Assembly: GCA_021464415.1 (NCBI GenBank)
Contig: CM038468.1
Coordinates: forward strand, 3,410,001-3,474,000
Direction: 5' to 3'
Length of the DNA stretch: 64,000 nucleotides
From: Lonicera japonica
Lineage: Eukaryota; Streptophyta; Magnoliopsida; Dipsacales; Caprifoliaceae
Position numbers and translations under genes: made by a program. The notes under the pieces were generated by a model, which ran no database searches, was not told the origin of the DNA, and was given only the letters and a program-made list of their open reading frames with translations. Positions 24,161 to 34,671 of the stretch are shown piece after piece (position 1 is the first letter of the stretch; each line of letters starts with the position of its first letter).

Positions 24161-26000
24161 TATTCCGTAATTTGATGTTTGGTTTTGTCAAAATTTGATT
24201 AATAATGACAAAAGTTTATTTTATTATTCTAAAATCATGAAATTGATTTGGTATTGTTTTCTTCATATAACAATATCAACAATCTCGTTTCGTTTGTTTA
24301 GAAAAGATCGGATCTTATCGGAATTAATTTAATAAAGAATTGAACTCTTAAGGAGAGTGTATCAAACATATTATAGTTTATATGATGACAGAATACGTCC
24401 GAGTTGAATTCATAAGTAAGAATCTATCAGTCCGAGTTTTGAAAGCTTAGTTTTATTCGATGATAATGACTGTACTTCTTATTGTTTTACAAATGATTTT
24501 ATTAGTGTTTTGAAAAGAAGCTTTGTAAAAAGGGTAAAATACTAATAATTTGACAATAAGTTTATTCAACTAAAAAGTGGACAGAACAACAAATATAATA
24601 AATCTACATTGCAGATAATTAATCTAAAGCACATATGCAGATATAATGTAATTTCTAGGAAGAACTTCAATCATCTTCCCGGCGATATAATAATAAAGAG
24701 AGAAAATAAAGTGCGGCATAGAAACCTTCGGCAGATACTAACTTTTCTTCTTTAAATATTTTCAACAATTTGATTCTAAAATATAACACTCCGGATGCTG
24801 AGACTAGACTTGAGTTTTCTTAGGAAATCAAATGATATATGAAAAGAACTTTTGAGCCAAGAGAGCGTAATAGAATTTTTAAGGCAAAAATCATCTCTCA
24901 AACCAGTGAGGGTGCATGCCTACTTATACAACTGGGAGGGTTTGTGGGGTGTAAACCCAACAATGAACTGTTTGTCATGCGACAAACCCCCACAGTATTA
25001 TAATTTGTCGTACGATAAATCTCTAAAGTGATGGGTTCTGACACAGTGATGTGTCAAGGAGTGGCTAGTTTGTATTTAGTGAGTTTTGCTGTACTACAAA
25101 CTGGGTTTGTCATACGACAAAATGAGTTTTGTTGTACTACAAACTGGGTTTGTCATACAACAAAACCAAACAATGTGATAGTTTGTTGAGCTACAAACTC
25201 TTCTAGAGCATTATCTAGTGTGCAAGTGAGCTCTGGACTAAATGTGAACTCTCTCAGAGTTTTTTTATGATTCTTATAAGTCATGATTTATGGTGCCTAC
25301 ACTGCTGCAAAATCAATGCAAGGAAATCAGAAAAGGCATAGTTGAAAAATCAATAGCATAATAGCCATTCCCAATATAATTTGAAAATATGAATTTTTAT
25401 TAAAAATCACAATTGAAATAATGGGATAAATATTAAAAACATGTTAGATCTTATCGCCAAAATTTTGATAGACATTAGAGTCAATTTTAAAGTCTCAGTA
25501 ACTTTGATAGACACTTTAGAATCCGTTTAAAAAAAATTAAGAAAATGACTGAAATTATTATTAATTTTTATGATAAAGGTGAAGAAAAAAATATTTAGTG
25601 ACATGTACTCCATTTTTTCTCATATAAAAACATTTTCTTATCTATATAGAATTTTATTTCATAGAAACACAAAAAAGATTATAAAACGTTTCACTAAATT
25701 CATCATTTTTTTTTCCAAAATTCTCATTAAAAAGACTAGTTTTTGTTCATTAATTTCTATTTATTTTTTTTGGGGATCATTAAAAAACCTTGGATTATTT
25801 TCATCTGACATTCTAATATTTGGTTGGATTTTATTTTATTATTTTTTTTTGGCTAGAAAGCCAAACGCACACAATTAAAAAATCTTGGTGGAGTAAATGT
25901 ACGAAAACTTCTTCATATATAGCAAAAGTGGTAATGGAGAAAGAGGATCCCGCTATATAGCACACCACGTGATTTTTTTGATAATTAATATTTTTCTTGT
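24161..26000. other. AT-rich stretch without recognised genes
   Basis: No supported coding region. The 102-residue plus ORF at 25570-25878 is extremely F/I/K-rich and reflects AT composition. The only structure seen is the repeat cluster at 24960-25170. Confidence 0.6.
24960..25170. repeat. Tandem and palindromic TTTGTCATACGACAAA repeats
   Basis: Two tandem units of about 43 bases (25081-25123 and 25124-25166), each holding GTACTACAAACTGGGTTTG and TTTGTCATACRACAAA. Variants of the palindromic core (TTTGTCATGCGACAAAC, TTTGTCGTACGATAAA) lie just upstream. Confidence 0.8.
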
Positions 26001-27590
26001 TAAAAATAATATAAAATGCGAAAGAATAGTTGTGATACGTCATGCCAATTAGATGCTTATTATATCACATATTATGGATGCGAACCTCTTCACAGTAAAA
26101 TGTAAGAAAAATTGTATTTTATATGCGTTGGCTTCATTTTATTAATTATAAATATTCGTTAGGGTTGAGCTCATTTTGATTTATGAAGTTTTTTATATTC
26201 TTTTAATTCATTTATAAATTATAGTATCGAATAGGAAGTCATTTGATAGTTAAGATTTTGGAGGATACTAAAACTTTTAATGACATACATGCCTAGTCTT
26301 TTAAATAATCAAATTAATTTTTTTATTAACAACAAATTCTTTAATCTTCAAATAATTCAATTGTCAAGAGATGGTTAAGAACAACTCTAAACTTCAAACT
26401 GCTGGAATTTTGGATAAATATCTATATACATATAGAGAGTTCACGAAGTACTATATGTTCTTGTTGAGATTTTGATATATCTAAACTTTAAAGTTGTTGT
26501 TGAGATTTTGATATATCTTAACTTTAAACTGAAGTAGTTCCTGTCATTTGAATGAAGTATAAAATGGAAAAATAAAATAGTAGCCTGGGAAAGATAAAAG
26601 CGAGGGTAGAGATAAAACAGAAAAAAATTATATGGTATATGTATATATATATAGAGCTAAAAATAGATTTGGTGGAACAGAGTTCTACCAACCCTAAAAA
26701 TTGAATATAATATATCATTAAAATTAATAACAAATTATAAACAGAAACATACACATTTGTACTAAAACAGCTGCTAAAAACAATCCCTTCCAAAAAACTA
26801 AAACAGCTGCTAAAAACAATCCCTTCCAAAAAAAACCATCAAACTTCTCAGGGATTTCAGTAGCCTAATTACTAATACAGATCCAAATAATTCCACTTAT
26901 GCAAAAAATTTGAAATATAATTGTTTTATCTACATACGCATAATACATGCAGTATATATTTGCTTACATATTGAAATAGATGTAACATATAAGGTTTGAG
27001 GGATATTGAAATATATGAATTGAAGTAATGGAATGATTAAAGTTGGCTCGTTTGATTGTGTAAATTATCTCGTTTGTAATTGTTTGATGGTAAATTAATA
27101 AATTGTAAATTGTTTCAACAAAAAAAATTCTAATGTGATTTTTTCTGCATGAACCTGTATGATAGTTATAAGTTATGTAATTTCGACTATATCTTTACGT
27201 TTTCTCACTTAATGTATTAGGTATTAACTTAATTTTATGATTTTGTATTAACTTAATTTTATGATTTTATATACTTATTTATTTTTGCAACCAATTGCTT
27301 AAATTAGATAATTTACGAATTAAGCAATTTTAAATTATTTAATTCATAAATTAGAGGACAACTAAACGCGCTCGTAGTAGTTGATATTGAAATAGATCTA
27401 ATACATAAGATTGGGTCTTACTATAGATGAGGCTATTTTATTTTTATTTTTTATACAAATAAATAAATACACAAAGTAGTGTACGTGTTACGTTTTTAAT
27501 AACGTTTAAAGTACTAGTTGATATTGAAATAGATGTAATAAATAAGGTTGGCTCATAGATTGATTAGATTGATGTGTTATGTTTTTAATA
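26001..27590. repeat. Background repeat, segments c' and b
   Basis: 26010-26300 resembles 23140-23420, and 26690-27590 resembles 11772-12468. Two short tandem duplications lie here: about 36 bases at 26459-26530 (GAGATTTTGATATATCT) and about 37 bases at 26765-26837 (ACAGCTGCTAAAAACAATCC). No gene is seen. Confidence 0.7.
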
Positions 27591-28287
27591 AGGGTGAGAC
27601 TATTTACGACCTCCATTTATCTCACTAACACCTCTATTTAATTTTGAATAGATCTACTTTTAAACATCCCCTTATATCTCACAAACACCCCCCTCAATTA
27701 ACATATTTACTCTAAGGTAAAAAAATTAATCTATCAATTTATCCATGGGTAATAAATTAATCACACACTTTAAAACATCCCCTTATATCTCACTAACACC
27801 CCTCACCCCCACATAATTTATTCACCCTTCCCCCACAAACCCCATTTACTCTTCCCACAAATCCTCTTCCCAAGCAAACCGAGTATTGCATTCAAACTTA
27901 GTTCTTTACCATTTTGGCTCCAAAAATCAAAATTTCTACATTAAATCCAAGTGCAAGCATTATTGATTGGTAGTTTGAACATTAAGTAAAAGTTTTGAAT
28001 AGAAGAAGAAAGAACTTGGTGATGGTGAAGAAAGAAGAAGGTGGTGATAATGATGACATTCCAAAGAATAATGAAACAAAAAAGGTATGTACATGTTTTT
28101 TGGAGTATTAAGATGGATTAAATCTCTCATATATGATCCTACATTTATTTAAAATGAAGAAGATGAATGAACCCACAAAACAGAGTACTTTTTATAATTT
28201 GTCCAGACGATACTCGGCTCACATGGGGAGAGTAAATAGTTATTATGTGGAGAGAGTAAATGACTATTTACTCTCCCCATGTGAGCC
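27591..28287. repeat. Left arm of foldback DNA element
   Basis: Starts AGGGTGAGACTATTTAC, the inverse of the right terminus at 38873. TTAATA flanks both ends (27585-27590 and 38874-38879), and unoccupied paralogues read TTTTTAATAATG (near 12390). Positions 28120-28240 are strongly inverted relative to 38428-38545. At the inner end, a stem of about 25 bases beginning GGCTCACATGGGGAGAG folds against 28263-28287. Element class is unclear; the target duplication is 3-6 bp depending on where the end is drawn. Confidence 0.75.
28022..28084 (+). other. Possible first exon with splice donor in foldback arm
   Basis: An ATG begins 21 codons rich in Lys, Glu, Asp and Asn (MVKKEEGGDNDDIPKNNETK...), ending exactly at a canonical donor, AAG|GTATGT. 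Pyrimidine-rich DNA precedes it. It may be a captured host 5' exon or the remnant of the element's own transposase gene. No downstream exon is found, because the pararetrovirus block follows. Confidence 0.35.
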
Positions 28288-28300
28288 ATGGAAAGGGTAA

Positions 28301-28822
28301 ATTAAACAAAAACTGGACTAGGAACGGGAGTACGTAATAAACATAAAAGGTTATAGGCATACCTAATAGAGTATAAACCTACGAGACTTAGAATTATATA
28401 GAATAAGATAGGCATCTTATTAAACTTAAAGACACTCTCATGGAGAGAACTTACAAGCCAAACATAGAAACAAAACTGAATGCCAGACCAGGATGATCAA
28501 CAATAACAAGGCTCGCTCCTTTTATAGAGGAAGGGCTGAGCTACAGGACTCAATAATAGAGGACAGCTGTCCAACAACATGATTAAAGCAAACTTTTACA
28601 AAGTAGATTCCTGACAAAAGCAAAAGTAAAGCAAAAGTAAAGCACGCACTACTGTCATAAAGAAAAGGAGAAAATGACACCACAAACTTTCTATTACATC
28701 AACTTTAATAAAAGAGATTCGGGCTGTCTGGTAGCTGACTCACTTGCCGACACTGAGCTGGAGATCCGAGTTAAACATTAGTCTGTTTCGTTGCCATCAG
28801 TATCAAAATCATAATGAGAGCC
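28301..28822 (-). repeat. Second copy of pararetrovirus intergenic region
   Basis: Direct repeat of 29996-30541 with a 21-base deletion near 28378 and few other changes. It holds the viral TATA box (28518-28526, minus strand) and the last codons of the C-terminal domain. It is joined abruptly at 28823 to inverted leader sequence. Confidence 0.85.
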
Positions 28823-28823
28823 A

Positions 28824-29811
28824 TCAACTTCGGATATCTTCCCCCCTAATTGGTATCAGAGGATGTAACTATGTCCTCTCGTGAGTAGTTTTCTTATGGA
28901 AAACTTATAACATTAAGGTTTTGAGATATAAGCAATTCTTTCATGATATTTTGATAAATGCTGAAGTCAAACATGTTCAAGGCAAAAACAATGTTATTGC
29001 AGACTTCTTTTCTCGACAAGGCGCAGTTCATCAAGTTCAAAATACTAATCTCTTGTCCCACATCGACCCTTTCATGAAAGAACCCTTTTGCAAACCATTT
29101 AAATTCAATGACCCTGCACCCTCTCTTCCACACTGCCTTCCAATCATCTATACCTTTACCCAAATCATGAATTCAAACCAGGCTAGCTCAAACCCTTTCC
29201 CTTTTAGCCAAATCAAACCAGTTTACAACCCTTCTGGTCCCTTCCAATTCAGCAACTTCACCCCACTCCTTGAACCTCAAGAAGCCATAACATACCTTCC
29301 CAGAGAACTTCAAAATGAAGTCTTTGAACACACCCTGAAACGCAGAGACAAGGATATGGTCCTCAAATTCCTTGAGCTCCTTCTTGAACAAGGATATGGA
29401 TGATATGGAAAAGACCAGTAAGATGCTCTCTAAAGCTTGTAACAAAGATCATTGGAAGATCAAGTGTAAGAACAAAGAAGGCTGTGATTGTTCTCAACAC
29501 AAGAAAGCTTATAAGAAGAAATATCGGAAGTCCTCTCGTCACAAAAAGTATGATGACAACACTTTTGTAAAGCCCTACAAGAAGCAGAAATTCCGTAAGA
29601 AGAAATTCAAGTTTGTCAAGAAAAAGAATTTCAGAGGAAAGAAATCCGATAAATGTTTCCTTTGCAAAAAACCTGGCCATTTTGCTAAAAACTGCCCTGA
29701 TGCTACAAAAAGAACGCAGTTTATGGCTCTCCACTGTTGTTTACTCTTAAAAGCAGAATAATCTTTCATGAAAATACCATTAAAGCATGACTTATCTCTG
29801 AAATACCTTGT
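28824..29811 (+). pseudogene. Opposite-strand pararetrovirus mosaic
   Basis: Plus-strand order: leader with primer site (TGGTATCAGAGG at 28851-28862), RNase H end plus start of the C-terminal domain (about 28966-29390, HVQGKNNVIADFFSR), coat-protein tail and zinc knuckle (29391-29733, KCFLCKKPGHFAKNC), then leader again (29734-29811). The leader at 28828-28912 is an inverted repeat of 29812-29894. Junctions fall in short shared sequence such as GTTATAAGTTTTCC, as produced by template switching or end-joining. Frames inside each piece are open, including the knuckle region that has a stop in the two longer copies. Confidence 0.8.
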
Positions 29812-29861
29812 TGTTATAAGTTTTCCATAAGAAAACTACTCACGAGAGGACATAGTTACAA

Positions 29862-29873
29862 CCTCTGATACCA
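29862..29873 (-). promoter_or_regulatory. Pararetrovirus primer-binding site, downstream end of unit
   Basis: TGGTATCAGAGG on the minus strand, 8134 bp from the equivalent site at 37996-38007. The pair delimits one complete circular-genome equivalent. Confidence 0.8.
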
Positions 29874-30493
29874 ATTAGGGGGGAAGATATCCGAAGTTAA
29901 GGGACTTCGCAATACCGGGGGAGTTCTAACCTAAGAACAACACAAAGAACAAGACAACAAAGACAAAAAGAAAATCATAAAAGGATATTATAAAAATTAA
30001 ACAAAAACTGCACTAGGAACGGGAGTACGTAATAAACATAAAAGGTTACAGGCATACCTAATAGAGTATAAACATAGACCAGTACCTCAGAAGACTACGA
30101 GACTTAGAATTATATAGAATAAGATAGGCATCTTATTAAACTTAAAGAGACTCTCATGGAGAGAACTTACAAGCCAAACTTAGAAACAAAACTGAATGCC
30201 AGACCAGGATGATCAACAATAACAAGGCTCGCTCCTTTTATAGAGGAAGGGCTGAGCTACAGGACTCAATAATAGAGGACAGCTGTCCAACAACATGATT
30301 AAAGCAAACTTTTACAAAGTAGATTCCTGACAAAAGCAAAAGTAAAGCAAAAGTAAAGCACGCACTACTGTCATAAAGAAAAAGAGAAAATGACACCACA
30401 AACTTTCTATTACATCAACTTTAATAAAAGAGATTCGGGCTGTCTGGTAGCTGACTCACTTGCCGACACTGAGCTGGAGATCCGAGTTAAACA
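29874..30493 (-). promoter_or_regulatory. Pararetrovirus intergenic region and promoter
   Basis: Non-coding stretch between the end of the polyprotein and the primer site. The minus strand carries a canonical TATA box (TATAAAAGG, 30234-30242) preceded by a mixed region. Downstream, near 30110-30130, lies an AATAAG that could serve in polyadenylation. In this family the pregenomic RNA starts about 30 bases after the TATA box and ends past the poly(A) signal after a full circle. The start site is inferred, not shown. Confidence 0.65.
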
Positions 30494-31723
30494 TTAGTCT
30501 GTTTCGTTGCCATCAGTATCAAAATCATAATGAGAGCCATCATAAATGGGAGTGTTGGGACCACTGTCAAAGCTTCCATCTCTGTCACTATTGTATGCAA
30601 GATTATCAAGATCTGCTGCTGCATCATAGGGTTCTTCTTCTTCATCATCACCAGAATCCAAGCCAACAAAAGCATCAGAATCAGAACTGATTTCTCCATA
30701 ACTCCATTTATGTTTCTGAGCGTAAATGTATAAACATTCAAATAGAGGAGCACAGGATAAATCATTCATGTCACCATTATGCCACGGATCATCATTCCAT
30801 TTGACATACTCTGGAACAGTATCATAATTAACACCATTTAGAGCACAAATGTTTTGGAGAAATATGACATAATTGACGTTGTATGGTTCTTTAATGGATT
30901 TGGAGAGGTTTGTAGGAAACCATTCAACAATTTTTGCATTAGAACCATCTTCATGAGGGACGCGCAAAGGGCCACGAAAATGAACAAGGCAATACAAATG
31001 ATGATGTGTTTGGAGGGCTTCTTTCCATTGTTCAAGGGATTTGAACCAAGTGAGAAAGGTTATCAAATTGTATGTGCCTGGAGTTCCATAGAGCTGATTG
31101 TAAAAGGATCTGATTTCAGGATCAGATATGGCTATGCGAATGTATTGGAAAAGGATTGGGGCATTAAAAAGAAAACCTACAGTATATGCACGAGTCAAAT
31201 ACCATAGAAAAACAAGAGCAATCTTTGGTAGTCTGTGGGGGTGATGGATATGAAACATGGAACAGAAAGGATAGTTTGGATGGAGGCGTAAACCACGAAA
31301 ACATAGGCCATGTTGTTCAAGAAGGAGCTCAAGGAATTTGAGGACCATATCCTTGTCTCTGCGTTTTAGGGTGTGTTCAAAGACTTCATTTTGAAGTTCT
31401 CTGGGAAGGTATGTTATGGCTTCTTGAGGTTCAAGGAGTGGGGTGAAGTTGCTGAATTGGAAGGGACCAGAAGGGTTGTAAACTGGTTTGATTTGGCTAG
31501 AAGGGAAAGGGTTTGAGCTAGCCTGGTTTGAATTCATGATTTGGGTAAAGGTATAGATGATTGGAAGGCAGTGTGGAAGAGAGGGTGCAGGGTCATTGAA
31601 TTTAAATGGTTTGCAAAAGGGTTCTTTCATGAAAGGGTCGATGTGGGACAAGAGATTAGTATTTTGAACTTGATGAACTGCGCCTTGTTGAGAAAAGAAG
31701 TCTGCAATAACATTGTTTTTGCC
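30494..31723 (-). pseudogene. C-terminal domain following pararetrovirus RNase H
   Basis: An open frame of about 409 codons in phase with RNase H, starting after the stop at 31724. The first residues complete the RNase H motif (GKNNVIADFFS). A spacer and a mostly alpha-helical, aromatic-rich domain follow (LPRELQNEVFEHTLKRRD, then RLPKIALVFLWYLTRAY...WFKSLEQWKEAL). The tail is strongly acidic (SDSDAFVGLDSGDDEEEE) and ends ...DTDGNETD. No known enzymatic motif is recognised. It may correspond to the transactivator or inclusion-body function that other caulimovirids encode separately, but that is a guess from position. The frame is intact over its whole length, unlike RT and RNase H. Confidence 0.75.
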
Positions 31724-33040
31724 TTAAACATGTTTGAGTTCATAATCCCATTGAGAAAACCATTCTGACCATCTGAGCAATTGTGGATTTGGAATCTGCT
31801 TGTTTTAAAATTGAATCATGGCTGGAAATGAGGACATATCCATTTCTATTTTGATATGATGACCAATCAAATGAAACTGGAATTTCTCAATTCCTCATCT
31901 GACTACTAAAATCTCTTTGAAAGTAGAGTAATAGTGTAATTCACCCTGTTTGAACTTATCGGATTTGTATCCACAAGGAGTTCTAACGCCATTCTTTTCT
32001 TCAAGCAGGATCGCTACCCAAAATTCATCACTTGCATCTGTTTGCAAAATTCTTTGACCATCTAAGGGTATCTTCAATTCTGGTAGCTTTGCAGTAAGTG
32101 CCTTCAACTTTTGGACTGCATTGGATTGAGCTTCAGACCAGGGCGGTGGTGACTTCTTCAAAAGGGCTGAGAGAGGAGCAGTACACGTAGCTACCTTCGG
32201 AATGAATTGAGACATGTAGTTTACCAAACCAAGAAACTGTTGAATTTGAGTTATGTTGGTCAACTTGTCTGGAAACTTGAGTAAATCCTTAGAAATGTGC
32301 TGCTGGAGCTGGAATTTTCCATTTTTTATCATCATTCCAAGGAACTCAATTTCTTGGGTACCAATAACCATTTTTTTCTCGAAAAGCATAATTCCATGGG
32401 ATAGAACTATGTGATGGAAATGGTGAAGGAGCTTGAGCTGTTCTGCTTTATTTGGACTAAATAGCAAAATGTCATCAATGTAGATTAATGCATTTGCTGC
32501 AATGGGTTCAAAGATAGACATCATCGTTTTTTGAAAAACAGAGGGGGCATTCTTTAATCCAAACGGCATAACCGTTCATTGATAATGAAATCCTGGAATG
32601 CAAAAAGCTGTTTTCGGACGATCAGTAGGAGTGATGCTTAACTGCCAAAAACATGCTTTCAAATCAAATTTGGAGAAGACATTTGCATTTGAAAGGTGGC
32701 TAAAAAGAGAATGTTTCTGAGGCAAAGGGAACTTGTCACTGGCAAGGAAATAGTTCAATGGCTGGTAATTGATTACGAGCCTCATCTTTCCACTAACTTG
32801 TTCAGACCGCTTATTCACATAAAAAGCTTCACACGCCCAAGGGGAAGTAGTTTCTTCAATCAACTTCTGCTGCTTTAGAGAAACTAATTCTTGAAGAGCT
32901 AGGGTTTGATGTTCTGGATTCATACCAGAATGAGAAGCACGTGTTGGATTGACGTCTTCATTAAGCTTGAAAGGGAGCGTAACAAAGAACTTGTTGTTTT
33001 GCCATAGCGGGTTCTGACATTTAGCGAGGAATTCAATATA
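31724..33040 (-). pseudogene. Pararetrovirus reverse transcriptase and RNase H
   Basis: The minus-strand frame has palm motifs FSKFDLKACFWQL and MPFGLKNAPSVFQ, the catalytic YIDD box (32471-32482) and an RNase H start with LQTDAS. In-frame stops lie at 32576-32578 (between the last two RT motifs before YIDD), 31895-31897, 31805-31807 and 31724-31726. The same protein in an active virus copies pregenomic RNA into DNA. Four stops rule out a functional enzyme here. RT with YIDD, tRNA-Met priming and coat/movement genes place it in Caulimoviridae rather than Ty3/gypsy. Confidence 0.9.
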
Positions 33041-33900
33041 GGGATTCTGCACAGGATATTGTGACAAGGTTCTTCTTGATTATTTCCAATGATATGCCTG
33101 GATCTATTGGAAATTCTGGAGCAGCTTGATAGAACGTGAGAGCTGCATCTGGATCATGCCAATGGAGAAATTGCTTTTTGTATCTAAGACCACTATCAAC
33201 AAATTGAACTGGAATCTTTTTGATGAGATCCCATCCAATCATAAGTTCTTTCTGTGTAGCATTACTACCATAAACTGAATGCTTGATTCTGAGGCCTGGG
33301 AAGAACTGTATCAGTATGGGTTTACTGACTTTATCAACATAGAGAATTTCACCATTAGCGACTCAAAAAAGCTAAATGGCAAGGCTTCCAAAATGCTGAT
33401 GGGAGCAAACTGGGATTGATCATGGTCTTCATAGCACCAGTATCAAAGAGTGCAAGTACACTGATTGGTTTTGAGTAGGGCTCAGTAAATATCTTGACTT
33501 TGGCATGAGGGGAATGAATTGTAAGGCATTCTTCTTGAGAAAAAGCAAGCTGTTGTAGAGAACGAACATCATCATTTTCTTCTTCTGCTGAGGAAACAAC
33601 AGAACTTTCTGCTTCACTGAAATCTGCTGATTCAACTTCTGATACTTCTGATTCAGTGTAAGCTAACTGCATTAAACAACCTGGAGAGGCTTTATCTTGA
33701 GCTGAGAGTACAGATTCAACATCTGATTCAGCAATATCAGGCGCAAGCTGATGAAGGAGAGCCATAAACTGCGTTCTTTTTGTAGCATCAGGGCAGTTTT
33801 TAGCAAAATGGCCAGGTTTTTTGCAAAGGAAACATTTATCGAATTTCTTTCCTTTGAAATTCTTTTTCTTGACAAACTTGAATTTCTTCTTACATAATTT
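33041..33900 (-). pseudogene. Pararetrovirus zinc knuckle and protease, copy B
   Basis: Open from 33900 to 33355, with the knuckle at 33793-33834 and the DTG active site at 33436-33444. A one-base shift in the T run near 33365 moves the rest into another frame (33033-33242, ...IGWDLIKKIPVQ). That frame ends at a second shift at about 33041, where the G run is one longer than in copy A. The acidic Ser/Glu-rich region between knuckle and protease is a flexible linker by composition. Confidence 0.85.
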
Positions 33901-34671
33901 TTACTTCTTGTAGGGCTTTACAAAAGTGTTGTCATCATACTTTTTGTGACGAGAGAACTTTCGATATTTCTTCTTATAAGCTTTCTTGTGTTGAGAACAA
34001 TCACAGCCTTCTTTGTTCTTACACTTGATCTTCCAATGATCTTTGTTACAAGCTTTAAAGAGCATCTTACTGGTCTTTTCCATATCATCCATGAGCTTCT
34101 TTTGATTACAAATTTGTTCTACGGAATCTGCAAGATGTTCATAGATTTTTCCAATGGAGAGATCCTTAATCGCTAGATTTTGGATCTTAAATAACTTTTC
34201 TGCTTCTGAGACAAGGGCATCAGGAAAAGATTGGAAGAAAACTTGCTTGAGATTAACATCATCTAGACCGCCAATTTCATAGAATCGTTTTGACATTCGA
34301 TCATAGTGGCGTTCTAAATCTGCTTCTTTAAGCGAACAGCACTTCATACCCATGAATTCTGCACGGGCAATATCAGCATGACGGGCAGGAGTTCCAACAA
34401 ACTCATTGTAAATTGTGCCCAAAAATAGATCAATTGAGGCTGCTTGCTGAAGCTGGAGTTGTCTGTATTCTTGGAGAGCTTCATACCAGTCATGTAATCT
34501 ACCAACAAGACGAGCTAAAAATCTTTTAAGGACTGAGCGGAGATCATAGAGCTCATTGTCAGCAATTAACCATGCTTTGAATTGAAAGAATCTATCACGC
34601 CATTGATGTGGCTTGATATCATCTAGAGTGAATCTGACATGATTATCGTGTGCATGATTTGACTGGGTGGA
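33901..34671 (-). pseudogene. Pararetrovirus coat protein core, copy B
   Basis: The frame is open between a TAA at 34672-34674 and the stop at 33901. It is identical in content to 1148-1918, with the caulimovirid capsid core and basic tail. It overlaps the linker frame by 49 bases (34623-34671) in another phase and contains no ATG before the core. Either a shared indel broke an ancestral fused frame or a frameshift was used. In active relatives this segment is released by the protease and assembles the virion. Confidence 0.85.

Noticed and set aside
25570..25878. 102-codon plus ORF
   Set aside because: Composition is almost entirely F, I, K, S and Y from AT-rich DNA; no start context and no paralogue conservation.
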